DNA from: Mesorhizobium sp. NZP2298
GTDB taxonomy: Bacteria; Pseudomonadota; Alphaproteobacteria; Rhizobiales; Rhizobiaceae
Assembly: GCF_013170825.1 (NCBI RefSeq)
Contig: NZ_CP033365.1
Span: 2,926,001-2,990,000 of the forward strand
Direction: 5' to 3'
Length of the DNA stretch: 64,000 bases
Shown: positions 8,753-18,979 of the stretch, piece after piece
How the letters are laid out: each line of letters opens with the position of its first letter
How positions within the stretch are numbered: position 1 is the stretch's first letter
Notes under the pieces: model-generated
Told to the model about the DNA's origin: nothing
Seen by the model: the letters and a program-made list of their open reading frames with translations, nothing else
Databases searched by the model: none
Translations under genes and position numbers: made by a program

Positions 8753-8939
8753 TCGTGAGAGCGGGAAGGCTCGCCTCAGCCGTCCCCGCAGCCACCCTGC
8801 CATGCACGCTATCGCCAAAGACCCGCTGCTGAAATGTGTGCATGCCGTGGCCACTCCCATGGGGCGAGGAGCCTCACGGCTTGTCAGCGAAGTCTTAAGG
8901 GCTGTTGCGTCATGGTGGTCGCCCGCCAGGAGTTTCTCC

Positions 8940-10001
8940 ATGCCCGATACATCATACACCCCGAAAGGCCCGGCCTCGCAGCCCGGCAAGCGGGTGGGGC
9001 AAGGCAGCGCCGACGAACAGCGCCGCGATGCCGCAACCATCGCCAGGCTCAAGGCGGAACTCGCCGCGCAGGCCGCGCTGATCGCCACGCAGCAGGTTTC
9101 GCTGGCGCACGGCCGCAAGATCTTCGACCGGGCGTCGGTCGCGGCGCGCATCGGCGTTTGGGAATGCAGCCTGCCCGACGAGCGGCTGACCTGGACCGAT
9201 GTGATCTATGATCTGTTCGATCTGCCGCGCGGCGCCGCGCTTGATCGAAGCGAAATCATCAAGTGCTATCCGGCGGAGTCGCGCAAGGCGTTGGACAGTT
9301 TGCGCAGCCAGGCCATTGCCGAACGCAGCGGTTTTACCCTCGACGCCGAGATCACCACTTTCGCGGGACATAGCCGCTGGATCCGTATCACCGCGAGCGT
9401 CGAATGCGAAGCCGGCGTGCCGGTGCGCATCTTCGGCATGAAGCAAGACATCACCGAGGAAAAGATCCTGTCGGACCGGATGCGCTATCTCGCCGAATTC
9501 GACGCCATGACCGGGCTTGCCAACCGCGCCCGGTTCCAGGCGCGGCTGGCGCATGCGGACGAAGCACGTCCGCTCGGCGCGCTGCTTTTGATCGACCTCG
9601 ACGGCTTCAAGGCGGTCAACGACACGTTCGGCCACGTCATCGGCGACGAGTGCCTGAAGGCGGCGGCCGAGCGCCTCGCCGGCGGATGCGGCGAGGCGGA
9701 ATTGGTGGCGCGTGTCGGCGGCGACGAATTCGCGGTGCTGCTCGGGTCGCATCTCGACCGCGGTGCCGTCTCCGGCGTGGCGCGCGACATCATCGAGGCG
9801 ATGGGCAGGCCGGTCGCGATCCGCGGCCAGTCGCCGAGGCTCGGCGCCTCGGTCGGGATCGCGTTTGCCGGGGCAGGCTCGCCTTGCGACCTGTTCGCGC
9901 AGGCCGACACGGCGCTCTACGCCGCCAAGGCGGCGGGCCGCAACACGTTCCGCATCTTCAAGGCGGAAGCCGGCGCGAAAGGCCGCAGCGCCGCGGCATA
10001 A
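8940..10001 (+). CDS. PAS-GGDEF diguanylate cyclase
   Basis: A 353-residue predicted cytosolic enzyme making cyclic di-GMP. A coiled N-terminal stretch (about 20-55) leads to a PAS/PAC sensor (about 60-170) and a C-terminal GGDEF domain with an intact RVGGDEFAVLL active site. The residues at the place of the usual RxxD inhibitory site read GEAE, so feedback inhibition through that site is unlikely. The start at 8940 is preferred because CAGGAG precedes it by eight bases; upstream in-frame ATGs lack this. Confidence 0.9.
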   Translation: MPDTSYTPKGPASQPGKRVGQGSADEQRRDAATIARLKAELAAQAALIATQQVSLAHGRKIFDRASVAARIGVWECSLPDERLTWTDVIYDLFDLPRGAALDRSEIIKCYPAESRKALDSLRSQAIAERSGFTLDAEITTFAGHSRWIRITASVECEAGVPVRIFGMKQDITEEKILSDRMRYLAEFDAMTGLANRARFQARLAHADEARPLGALLLIDLDGFKAVNDTFGHVIGDECLKAAAERLAGGCGEAELVARVGGDEFAVLLGSHLDRGAVSGVARDIIEAMGRPVAIRGQSPRLGASVGIAFAGAGSPCDLFAQADTALYAAKAAGRNTFRIFKAEAGAKGRSAAA

Positions 10002-10004
10002 CCA

Positions 10005-10904
10005 CTAGGCCTTCCTGGTCTCGAGTCGCTGGATCGTTGCTTCGATCCATGCGGCGACCGCTGCGATGCGGGCGAGGTGGCGCAGATCGGGATGTGTCAG
10101 CAGCCACAATTCGCGCGCCGGGAATGGATGGCCGTCCTGCGGCATGCGTGTTAGCCCGGCGATGTGATCGGCGGCAATGCAGGGCAGCAGCGAGCGGCCA
10201 AGGCCGGCGAGGATCGCTTGCACCAGCGGTTCGGCATCGTTGACGACAAGCGGGGCATGGCCATCCTTGCGGGCGACGCCGGCGATCCAGCGCGCCTGCG
10301 GCAGATGTGCCATGCCGTCCTCGTAGGTCAGCCAGGGCAGGTCAATGCTCTGGCCGGGCAAGTCGGGCGCCGAGCGATTGCTCGCCGCGTAGGCGGCATA
10401 GGCGAGCGTGCCGATGCGCCTGGCGATGATCCGGCCGCCGGTCTCCGCGCCTGGCCGGGCGAGCCGCAGCGCAATGTCCGCCTCGCGACGGGTCAGGCTG
10501 ACGTCGTGCGGGTCGGCGACCAGTTCCAGCCGCAATCCCGGATGGCGGGCGACAAGGTCGGGAACAGCGGGGATCAGCACCCGGTTGATCAGGATGGGCA
10601 CGGCGGTGAGCCGCACCGTGCCGCTGATCTCGCCGTCGGCGCCCTTGACCGCCAGCGCCAGCCCGCCGATCTCGGCCTCGATGGTTTCGGCCCGGCTGGC
10701 CGCGACCTCGCCGGCCTGCGTCGGCCGCATTTCGCCTTCGGCGCCGCGTTCGAACAGGCGCGCGCCGAGCGCCCGCTCTATCGCCCGCAGGCGCCGCGCC
10801 ACCGTCGTCGGATCCAGCCCGAGTCGGCGACCGGCGGCGGCGAAGGACCCTTCACGGGTTAGCGCCAGCACGTAGCGCAGGTCATTCCAGTCGATGTCGT
10901 GCAT
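10005..10904 (-). CDS. LysR family transcriptional regulator
   Basis: A 299-residue LysR regulator. The N-terminal helix-turn-helix (about residues 5-65) reads WNDLRYVLALTREGSFAAAG in its first half, and a periplasmic-binding-like effector domain follows. The start at 10902-10904 gives the standard family N-terminus. It is divergent from the TauE/SafE exporter at 11055 with 150 bp between, so it likely controls that gene. Confidence 0.92.
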   Translation of the reverse strand: MHDIDWNDLRYVLALTREGSFAAAGRRLGLDPTTVARRLRAIERALGARLFERGAEGEMRPTQAGEVAASRAETIEAEIGGLALAVKGADGEISGTVRLTAVPILINRVLIPAVPDLVARHPGLRLELVADPHDVSLTRREADIALRLARPGAETGGRIIARRIGTLAYAAYAASNRSAPDLPGQSIDLPWLTYEDGMAHLPQARWIAGVARKDGHAPLVVNDAEPLVQAILAGLGRSLLPCIAADHIAGLTRMPQDGHPFPARELWLLTHPDLRHLARIAAVAAWIEATIQRLETRKA

Positions 10905-11054
10905 TTTTGCAGCTCTGTACGGCGATGTTTCAGCATGAAGCTGCGAGAATGCTGCGTTAAGGTCGCTGTGTCCATCATCGGAGAGAGACGACGTGATCCT
11001 CGCCCACGATTTTCGGCGCACAATGAAGTACCCAGCCTGCGGCTGCGATCGGAT

Positions 11055-11828
11055 ATGAGCATGGCCGATCTGTCTGTCCCAGGCCACTCAGGCGGCGCGG
11101 TGCTGTTCCTGCTGGCGGTGGCTTTAATCGCCGGCTTCGCGCGCGGCTTTTCCGGCTTCGGCGCGGCGCTGATCTTCATGCCGCTGGCAAGCTCGATTAT
11201 CGGGCCGAAATCGACGGCGCCGCTGCTCTTGATCATCGACGCGGTCGCCGCCCTTGGCCTGCTGCCGCGCGGCTGGCTGCTGGCTGACCGGCCGAGCGTC
11301 GGCACGATGACGCTCGGCGCTCTGCTCGGCGTGCCGCTCGGCACCTATGCGCTGACGCGGATGGACCCGCTGGCGCTGCGCTGGTGCATCGTGGCCCTGG
11401 TGGTGCTGCTGCTTGGCCTGTTGATGTCGGGCTGGCGCTATCATGGCCGTCTTGCGACACCGCTGACGGTCGGCGTCGGCGGGCTCGCCGGCTTCTTCTC
11501 GGGCGCAGCCCAGGTCGGCGGTCCGCCGGTCGTGGCCTATTGGCTGGGCGGGGGCGGCAATGGCGAGATCGTGCGCGCCAACATCATCTTGTATTTCGCC
11601 CTGTTGAGCGCGCTGACCGCGGCCAGCTATCTCGCCGGAGGACTGATCACGCTGCCCGTCCTTGCCCTGGCGCTGGTGACAGGCCCGTTTTATGGATTTG
11701 GCCTCTATCTCGGCTCGCATCTGTTCGGCCGCACGAGCGAGCGCGGTTATCGCTGGGCCTGTTACGGGCTTATCGCCATGGCTTCGATCGTCAGCCTTCC
11801 CGTGCTGGATTCCATCCTCGGCCGGTGA
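11055..11828 (+). CDS. TauE/SafE family membrane exporter
   Basis: A 257-residue membrane protein with about eight spans and the TauE/SafE duplicated topology, including GFARGFSGFGAAL near the N-terminus and GGPPVVAYWL midway. Members move sulfite or organosulfonates outward, but substrates are rarely proven. An ATG at 11061 is an alternative start. It is divergent from a LysR gene that probably regulates it. Confidence 0.9.
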   Translation: MSMADLSVPGHSGGAVLFLLAVALIAGFARGFSGFGAALIFMPLASSIIGPKSTAPLLLIIDAVAALGLLPRGWLLADRPSVGTMTLGALLGVPLGTYALTRMDPLALRWCIVALVVLLLGLLMSGWRYHGRLATPLTVGVGGLAGFFSGAAQVGGPPVVAYWLGGGGNGEIVRANIILYFALLSALTAASYLAGGLITLPVLALALVTGPFYGFGLYLGSHLFGRTSERGYRWACYGLIAMASIVSLPVLDSILGR

Positions 11829-11948
11829 GCGGCTCCGCTCCCGAAAAGTGGTTCATGACGATGCGGGGAGGCATTTTGCAACGTGCCAACAGAACGCGCT
11901 CCGCGCTTAACTTTTCCGCAAGCATTTGCCGGTTAGGTCGACCGCGAT

Positions 11949-12024
11949 GGCCTCGTGGCGGAGCGGCGACGCTGGAGACTGCAAATCTCTGAAGCCTCGG
12001 TTCGATCCCGAGGCGAGGCCTCCA
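11949..12024 (+). tRNA. tRNA-Cys (GCA)
   Basis: The 76-nt gene folds as a cloverleaf. The acceptor GGCCTCG pairs with CGAGGCC, followed by T and an encoded CCA. The anticodon arm GGAGA-CTGCAAA-TCTCT has anticodon GCA. The T arm contains the canonical TTCGATC loop. U73 fits cysteine identity. The T stem reads as six base pairs (CCTCGG/CCGAGG) rather than five, and the gene is two bases longer than usual for tRNA-Cys. It may be functional or a diverged copy. Confidence 0.75.
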
Positions 12025-12213
12025 AAAATCACTTAGAAGAGACCCTGCGCCGGACCTTATCGCGGCCGATTTGCGCGTTCCGGCCGTGAAGGCGAGGGGC
12101 GAGCTTAAAACCATTTATTTGAATTTGGCATGCAGGGCGCTCGCCAAAAGAGTGCTATGGCAAGGGGGCGGGCATGCTTGCTCCGATTTTCCCCGACATT
12201 CGAGGTCATTTTC

Positions 12214-12420
12214 GTGCGTGAACCGTCGCTGCTGCCCGTCTTTGGAAAACTTGGCACCAAGCCACCCGTCGTCGTCAAGGCGGCGCCGGCCGCTTCGGCA
12301 GGCATCGTGTCGCGCTTGCGCGAGGCTGTCGCCACGCATGGCGGGATGGCGCTGAAGCTGTCGGTGATTGCCTGGACGATGCTGGTCCTGGGCGCGGTGT
12401 TTTTCATGATGCAGGGATGA
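12214..12420 (+). CDS. Small single-span membrane protein, unknown
   Basis: A 68-residue protein with an alanine- and lysine-rich middle and one C-terminal hydrophobic span (about residues 48-66). The GTG start at 12214 is preferred because GAGG precedes it by eight bases; ATG codons at 12157 and 12130 are alternatives. The stop overlaps the start of the next gene (ATGA at 12417-12420). Function not recognised. Confidence 0.55.
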   Translation: MREPSLLPVFGKLGTKPPVVVKAAPAASAGIVSRLREAVATHGGMALKLSVIAWTMLVLGAVFFMMQG

Positions 12421-12617
12421 GCAGAATGGCAAATCGATACGCGCTGCGCATGGACTTGCCCCAGAGCTGGGCCATCATCGATGTCTTCACCGGCCAGCCG
12501 GTCGAGGTCAGGCAAAGAGTAATGGTCGGTATGAACCCGCGCGACGCCAACGTCATGCTCGATCAGATGAATGTCCGCGACATCAAGCGCCGGGAGAGGG
12601 CGGAGCGCAAGGATTGA
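12417..12617 (+). CDS. Conserved small protein, unknown
   Basis: A 66-residue soluble protein with a charged C-terminus (KRRERAERKD). The start is translationally coupled to the preceding stop by ATGA; a second ATG at 12426 has better ribosome-site spacing from AGGGA. The composition and defined fold-like pattern (WAIIDVFTGQPVEV) suggest a true gene. Function unknown. Confidence 0.65.
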   Translation: MSRMANRYALRMDLPQSWAIIDVFTGQPVEVRQRVMVGMNPRDANVMLDQMNVRDIKRRERAERKD

Positions 12618-12681
12618 ACGCTCCGGCCGCCGGCTCAAAGGGCGGACCAAAACCCCGCCCAAACAAAACCAGAGGATTCCC

Positions 12682-12903
12682 GTGAGAGCGAGCCTGAGGC
12701 AAAAGATACTGGCGGTCTGCGACCGCAAGATCTCCGAGAAAGGGCCCGCCGTCGGCGTGTCGTTCTACGCGTTTTTCGCCAACAGGAACGATGACCCCGA
12801 ACTGCTGATGGAAGCAGCGGAATGGTGGATCAGAACCCACCGCCTCGACCATTTCGAAAAGGCCGAGAAGATACGGAAGATGGTCGAGGACATGGACTCT
12901 TAG
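12682..12903 (+). CDS. Small conserved protein, unknown
   Basis: A 73-residue acidic protein starting at GTG, with GAGG seven bases upstream. The sequence has an aromatic core (VGVSFYAFFAN) and a helical C-terminus ending in KMVEDMDS. It follows the 12417 gene by 64 bp in the same direction. I do not recognise the family with confidence. Confidence 0.65.
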   Translation: MRASLRQKILAVCDRKISEKGPAVGVSFYAFFANRNDDPELLMEAAEWWIRTHRLDHFEKAEKIRKMVEDMDS

Positions 12904-12971
12904 TCTTCGTTTCCATGCATGTCGTTGTCTCAAAACCGAGACCACTCCTGAGCGACATGCACGTAGGCTGA

Positions 12972-13238
12972 TCAGCCGAAGTCGGCGGCCGTCAGCACAT
13001 ACATGCTCTTGCGGGTGCGGTCATAGGCCTTGGCCGCCACGTCGCGGATGGCGCTGCTCTCGGTGTCGAACGTAGCGAGGTAGCCGGCCTCGTTGGCCGC
13101 GGTCGCCGGCTGCATCCGGGTCATGGCGTCGGCGGCGACGGAAAAGGAAATCTGGAACATGCCGTCATGGCCGACGAAACGGATGCGTTTGCCGGCTTCG
13201 TCATAGCTGCGGCTGCGGTTGGGGAAGGTGAGGCTCAT
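12972..13238 (-). CDS. DUF1488 family protein
   Basis: An 88-residue protein with the DUF1488 opening (SLTFPNRSRSYDEAGKRIRF) and FQISFSVAADA. It is small, cytosolic and of unknown function. Its start overlaps the stop of the upstream gene at 13235 by four bases, so the two form a coupled pair. Confidence 0.85.
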   Translation of the reverse strand: MSLTFPNRSRSYDEAGKRIRFVGHDGMFQISFSVAADAMTRMQPATAANEAGYLATFDTESSAIRDVAAKAYDRTRKSMYVLTAADFG

Positions 13239-13489
13239 GTCTTGACCTCCGTTGCGGCGGCCTTCTTGGTCGCCCGCTTCTTCTTCGGCGTCGGGTTCAG
13301 GGCTTCGGCGACCCGGTCGGCTTCTTCCTTGGCCAGTCGCAAAATCCTGAGCTTGGCCGTCTTGATCTCCCTGGCCTTCGCCTCGGACATATACTCGGCG
13401 GTTGCCTTGTTGCGCTCGGCCGTCTTCTTCTGCTTGTCGACAAAGCGAGCTTCAGCTTTTTCCATGATCGTCTGATTGCCGTCGGCCAT
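13235..13489 (-). CDS. Small lysine/alanine-rich protein
   Basis: An 84-residue, highly charged, probably helical protein. Its C-terminus (PKKKRATKKAAATEV) resembles histone H1-like lysine/alanine tails, so nucleic-acid binding is possible. The start at 13489 has GGGAG eight bases upstream. It is coupled to the DUF1488 gene by an ATGA overlap and transcribed away from groES. Function unknown. Confidence 0.75.
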   Translation of the reverse strand: MADGNQTIMEKAEARFVDKQKKTAERNKATAEYMSEAKAREIKTAKLRILRLAKEEADRVAEALNPTPKKKRATKKAAATEVKT

Positions 13490-13656
13490 CGAACAAATCT
13501 CCCTTGGGTTTGAAATCGTGAAAATGAACTTGTCCGATAAATAGGCACTCGACCGGCAAAATTCAATTTTTTGAATTATTTGGCGCCTTGCCGATATCAC
13601 GAAATGCCGGGCCGAAATAATACTTTTATATATTTAACCGGCACCCCGAATAATTT

Positions 13657-13683
13657 TTGGCACTCCTATCTATCGAGTGCCAA
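13657..13683. promoter_or_regulatory. CIRCE element (HrcA operator) of groESL
   Basis: TTGGCACTC, nine spacer bases, then GAGTGCCAA: a perfect inverted repeat matching the CIRCE consensus TTAGCACTC-N9-GAGTGCTAA with one symmetric change. It lies 54 bp before groES, after an AT-rich stretch (13615-13640) that fits the promoter. Repression by HrcA between heat shocks is expected. Confidence 0.95.
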
Positions 13684-13737
13684 TGCGCCTATATGATGGG
13701 AATGGGCCGCCTATGCTGGCCCCAGAAGGAAGTTTTC

Positions 13738-14103
13738 ATGAAGTTTCGGCCACTCCACGACCGCGTCGTCATCCGGCGCGCCGAAGGCGACACCAAATCC
13801 AAGGGCGGCATCATCATTCCCGACAATGCCAAGGAAAAGCCACAGGAAGGCGAAGTCATCGCTGTCGGCCCCGGCGCCCGCGACGAAAACGGCGCGCTTG
13901 TTCCGCTCGACGTGAAGGCAGGCGACCTGATCCTGTTCGGCAAATGGTCGGGCACCGAAGTCAAGATCGACGGCGAGGACCTTCTGATCATGAAGGAAGC
14001 CGACATTATGGGCGTCATCGACAAGAGCGAGACGGCCACCGAGAAAACCGGTGCCGCCAAGACCGTGCCCGCGAAGACCGTGGCCGCCAAGAAAGCCGCC
14101 TGA
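13738..14103 (+). CDS. groES: Co-chaperonin GroES with extended C-terminal tail
   Basis: A 121-residue GroES, the seven-membered lid of the GroEL chamber. The core (residues 1-98) is canonical: [14 protein letters not shown] at the start, [18 protein letters not shown] as the mobile loop region, and EADIMGVID at the end. It then carries about 20 extra residues rich in Lys, Ala and Thr ([15 protein letters not shown]), absent from standard GroES of about 97 residues. Ribosome site AGAAGGAAG. First gene of the groESL operon. Confidence 0.96.
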   Translation: MKFRPLHDRVVIRRAEGDTKSKGGIIIPDNAKEKPQEGEVIAVGPGARDENGALVPLDVKAGDLILFGKWSGTEVKIDGEDLLIMKEADIMGVIDKSETATEKTGAAKTVPAKTVAAKKAA

Positions 14104-14179
14104 TCAGTGCATCGCGTGTCCTTCGGGACGCTGCAAGACTTAAGCGACGACAGCGCTGCGCGTACCGCGCGGCGACTGA

Positions 14180-15841
<1,662 letters not shown>

Positions 15842-15860
15842 GGATTCAGCCGGCTGCAAA

Positions 15861-15881
15861 GGCGGCTTCATGGAAGCCGCC
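15861..15881 (+). terminator. Hairpin after groEL
   Basis: GGCGGCTTC-ATG-GAAGCCGCC, a perfect nine-pair stem 19 bp after the groEL stop. There is no long T run, so it may act as a transcript end or a 3' stabiliser. Confidence 0.55.
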
Positions 15882-15989
15882 CTTCGACCTGACCTGAATC
15901 TCGACAAGTCGGCTCTTCTCTGAGCCGGGAAGACTACCGCCGGGGGATTCTCTCCCGGCGCGCAGGCCTCTAGCCCAGGAGATCGATCC

Positions 15990-16148
15990 ATGATCGTGTT
16001 CGCGCAGAAGCCACAGACGGTCGTCACGACCGAAACCACCGAGGAAAGCCGCTTCGACCGCATCCGCAGGATTGCCGCCGACAAGCACAAGAAATCCGAT
16101 TCCGACACGGCAACGCCACAAAAGGGCGAACCCAAGCGCCCGATGTAA
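15990..16148 (+). CDS. 52-residue small protein downstream of groEL
   Basis: A short reading frame starting ATG at 15990 with AGGAG seven bases upstream and ending at TAA 16146-16148. The product starts MIVFAQKPQTVVTTE, has a basic middle (RFDRIRRIAADKHKK) and ends KGEPKRPM. It is hydrophilic and likely disordered. The strong ribosome site and position 148 bp after groEL support it. Function unknown. Confidence 0.6.
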   Translation: MIVFAQKPQTVVTTETTEESRFDRIRRIAADKHKKSDSDTATPQKGEPKRPM

Positions 16149-16168
16149 GCGTCGCGGTGGCGGGGCCG

Positions 16169-16582
16169 CTACGTTCCGCTCAACCTCAACACCACGTCGC
16201 GGGTGAGCGGCGCGAGTTCGATGCCGTTGGCTGATCCCGGGGCGAGCCAGATCATCTCCTCGATCTCGGCGCCCGGTATCGGCTGGCTCTCGATCGAGAC
16301 CGCGAACAGCTCCGCCTCGACCGTGCTGTCCGGTTCATTGGCGGCCTTGGCGCGGAACAGGCCGAGCGGCACGGCCGTGGCGGGGTCGATCACCAGGCCA
16401 AGCTCCTCGCCCAATTCGCGCACCAGCGCATCGACCGGCGCCTCATGCGGCTCGATCTTGCCACCGGGCTGCATGAAGGCGCTGGTGGCGCGCTTGCGCA
16501 CCAGAAGCAGCCTGCCAGAAGCATCCGCGATGATGGCGGCGGCAATCCTGATCTTGCGGCTTTCGCCGGGGGTGGGATTCAC
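16169..16582 (-). CDS. Nudix hydrolase
   Basis: A 137-residue Nudix enzyme with a recognisable box from GGKIEPHEAP through RELGEELGLVI, giving the G-x5-E-x7-RE-x2-EE-x-G pattern. Such enzymes hydrolyse nucleoside diphosphate derivatives with Mg2+. The conserved MQPGGKIE context is typical of MutT-like members. It is divergent from the fRMsr gene at 16660. The substrate cannot be told from sequence. Confidence 0.92.
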   Translation of the reverse strand: MNPTPGESRKIRIAAAIIADASGRLLLVRKRATSAFMQPGGKIEPHEAPVDALVRELGEELGLVIDPATAVPLGLFRAKAANEPDSTVEAELFAVSIESQPIPGAEIEEMIWLAPGSANGIELAPLTRDVVLRLSGT

Positions 16583-16659
16583 GCTAATGTCGTCCGGTGG
16601 TCGTTTGGTGCAGAGAGCTTGCGGAAACGGAACCGCGATTCTCAGTTCGGAGACAAGCC

Positions 16660-17157
16660 ATGTTTGCGGCCAAGGCCATCGACACCACGGACAAGGCCGC
16701 GTTCTACCGCGACCTCGCCGCTCAACTGAAGGCGCTGCTCGAAGGCGAAAGCGACTCGATCGCCAATGCCGCCAACACCGCGGCGCTGATCTTCCAGATG
16801 GTGCCCGACCTTAACTGGGCGGGCTTCTATTTCCTGGCCTCGGACGAGGAACTGGTGCTCGGGCCCTTCCAGGGCAAGCCGGCCTGCGTGCGCATCGCGG
16901 TCGGCAAGGGTGTGTGCGGAACGGCGGTCGAACTCGGCACCTCCATGCTGATCAAGGACGTGCACGATTTCCCCGGCCACATTGCCTGTGACGCGGATTC
17001 ACGCTCGGAACTGGTCGTGCTGCTCGAAGACGATGAAGGCGTCTTCGGCGTGCTCGATCTCGACAGCCCGCTGCCCGGAAGGTTCGATCAGGCCGACCAG
17101 GCGGGTATCGAGAAGCTGGCAGCGATCTATGCGGCTGCGAGTTCGTTCGAGGATTGA
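16660..17157 (+). CDS. msrC: Free methionine-(R)-sulfoxide reductase (GAF domain)
   Basis: A 165-residue GAF-fold enzyme reducing free methionine-(R)-sulfoxide. The three family cysteines are present: C76 (PACVRI), C86 (GVCGTA) and C110 (IACDADSRSE), along with NWAGFYF near residue 53. The start at 16660 gives the usual N-terminus. It belongs to oxidative-stress repair. It is convergent with the YeiH gene with no spacing. Confidence 0.93.
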   Translation: MFAAKAIDTTDKAAFYRDLAAQLKALLEGESDSIANAANTAALIFQMVPDLNWAGFYFLASDEELVLGPFQGKPACVRIAVGKGVCGTAVELGTSMLIKDVHDFPGHIACDADSRSELVVLLEDDEGVFGVLDLDSPLPGRFDQADQAGIEKLAAIYAAASSFED

Positions 17158-18279
17158 TCAGCCTACAAACTTCACCAGCATCAGGCTGAATCCGCCGATG
17201 AACAGGAAGGCCGAGAAGGCCAGCGCCAGCGGACGCAGGCCGCGCGAGCGCAGTTGCGAGATGTCGGCCTGCAGGCCCATGGCGGCGAGCCCCATGGTCA
17301 GCATGATGGTGGTGGCGAGCACTATTGCCGACTTCACTTCGGCGGGCACGGTGACCAGGCTGTTCAGTGCCACGACGGCGACGAAGGCGGCGACGAACCA
17401 TGGCATGGGCGGGCGCGCCCCGGATTGATCGCCTGACTGGCCGCTGCTCGTCTTGCCGCGCGCCATCAGGCCGAGCGCGATGACCATCGGCGCCAGCATG
17501 GCGACGCGGGTGAGCTTGGCCACGGTGGCGATTTCGCCGGACTGGGTGCCGTTCTGGAAGCCGGCGCCGATGACCTGCGCCACCTCATGGATGGACGCGC
17601 CGGCCCACAGGCCGAAAGCGTGCTGGTCGAGGCCGAGCAGCGGCGCCAAGAGCGGGAAGCCGAGCATGGCGACGGTGCCGAACAGCGTGATCGAGGCGAC
17701 GGCGTAGGTCACGTCCTCGTCGCGCGCATCGGTGACGATGTTGGTTGCGACGATGGCCGAGGCGCCGCAGATCGAGGTGCCGGCGGCGATCAGTTGCGCC
17801 AGCTTCCGGTCGACGCCGATCAGCCGGCCGAGCGTGATGGTGAAGAGGAAGGTGGCGCCAAGCGTGGCCGCCACGATGCCGACGCCGCCGGCGCCGATCG
17901 AAACGACCTGGCCGAGCGTCAGCTGGAAGCCGAGAAGCACGATGGCGAAGCGCAGCAGGCGCTTTTGCGAGAAGGCGATACCGGCCCTGGCGTGGGCAGG
18001 TGTGCCGAGCACGTTGGAATAGATCATGCCGGCAACGACGGCCAGGATCATCGGGCTGAACAGGGCAAAGCCGGAGACATCGTGCGCCGAGAAGGCGACC
18101 GCCGTGATCATTGCCACCAGCACGATGCCGGGGATGATGCCGTTCCACATCGAATCGAGGCGCTTGCGGCCGGCGGCCAGATCGGCAGGCATCAGGCTTT
18201 TCGGAATATCGTTCGCGATGCGGGCGGCGGAAGACAATGCAATTCTCCAGGCGGGTATGCCGGAGGAATGCCATTTCAT
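17158..18279 (-). CDS. YeiH family putative sulfate exporter
   Basis: A 373-residue membrane protein with about ten spans, matching the YeiH/UPF0324 family by [30 protein letters not shown] and the [13 protein letters not shown] run. The family is annotated as putative sulfate exporters; the substrate is unproven. The start at 18279 is chosen because GGAAAG lies about seven bases upstream. With two TauE-type exporters and an SQR in this window, it adds to a sulfur-handling theme. Confidence 0.9.
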   Translation of the reverse strand: MKWHSSGIPAWRIALSSAARIANDIPKSLMPADLAAGRKRLDSMWNGIIPGIVLVAMITAVAFSAHDVSGFALFSPMILAVVAGMIYSNVLGTPAHARAGIAFSQKRLLRFAIVLLGFQLTLGQVVSIGAGGVGIVAATLGATFLFTITLGRLIGVDRKLAQLIAAGTSICGASAIVATNIVTDARDEDVTYAVASITLFGTVAMLGFPLLAPLLGLDQHAFGLWAGASIHEVAQVIGAGFQNGTQSGEIATVAKLTRVAMLAPMVIALGLMARGKTSSGQSGDQSGARPPMPWFVAAFVAVVALNSLVTVPAEVKSAIVLATTIMLTMGLAAMGLQADISQLRSRGLRPLALAFSAFLFIGGFSLMLVKFVG

Positions 18280-18341
18280 ATTCGATCTTTCCAACGAATT
18301 GTTATGGTTAGAATGATCGATTTTTACGAACGGTCGTCCGG

Positions 18342-18626
18342 CTACAACAATTCCTGCCACCGACGCGCGCCATGAATCACGCGCACGATCTCGGCACCGT
18401 CGTCGATCTGGCGATAGAGGATCAGTTAGTTTCCCGCAGGGAATGTGCGCAAGCCCGCTCGCACGTCCGGCCGGGCAACACCCATTCCCGGCATTTCGGC
18501 GATGCGCTGGCAATGGGCATGGATTTCGTCATACCAGCGCAGTGCCGCCGAGGGACTATCCTCGGCGATATAGAGCGCGATGGCTTCGATATCCGCTTCG
18601 GCTTCCGGCCGTAGGCGCAGTGTCAT
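18342..18626 (-). pseudogene. parE: ParE-type toxin with premature stop
   Basis: The first 66 residues (18626 down to 18429) match a RelE/ParE toxin: LRPEAEADIEAIALYIAEDS, then FPAGN. A TAA at 18426-18428 interrupts the frame. The next codons continue without shift as [20 protein letters not shown] and RRWQELL to a TAG at 18342-18344. This is exactly the family's C-terminal beta-strands, so a TAC or TAT to TAA change is the simple explanation. The full product would be 94 residues with one changed codon. Confidence 0.88.
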
Positions 18627-18904
18627 CGCGACGTGCGCTCGGCGATCCTGGCATCGAGCTTGCTTTTGATCCGAGCGAAGGCTTCGCCACCGTCGACGGC
18701 GTTACCGCTTGCCATACCTTCATCCCAAAGCCGGCCCAATTCGTCGACAGCCTGATCACGCTGCATCCGGCGAAATTTCCATTCGCGCAGCGCCTCACGC
18801 ATGACTTCGCTCGCCGAGGCGTATTCGCCCGCCGCAACGACCTCCCGCATCATGCTTGCCATTTCAGGGGTGAGGGCAACGCTCACTTTCTCGACATTGG
18901 CCAT
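18623..18904 (-). CDS. parD: ParD-type antitoxin (ribbon-helix-helix)
   Basis: A 93-residue antitoxin: ribbon-helix-helix N-terminus (ANVEKVSVALTPEMASMMR) and a C-terminal tail for toxin binding. The start at 18904 has AGGAG nine bases upstream; a GTG at 18925 is less likely. Its stop overlaps the toxin start by four bases, the standard parDE order. The toxin is broken by a nonsense codon, so this is now an orphan antitoxin. Confidence 0.9.
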   Translation of the reverse strand: MANVEKVSVALTPEMASMMREVVAAGEYASASEVMREALREWKFRRMQRDQAVDELGRLWDEGMASGNAVDGGEAFARIKSKLDARIAERTSR

Positions 18905-18979
18905 CTGTGTCTTCTCCTGCGACACAAGGTAGGCAAGTTACCACCAGCTGCAAGGAGGAGACATTCATCGCACCCGAAA

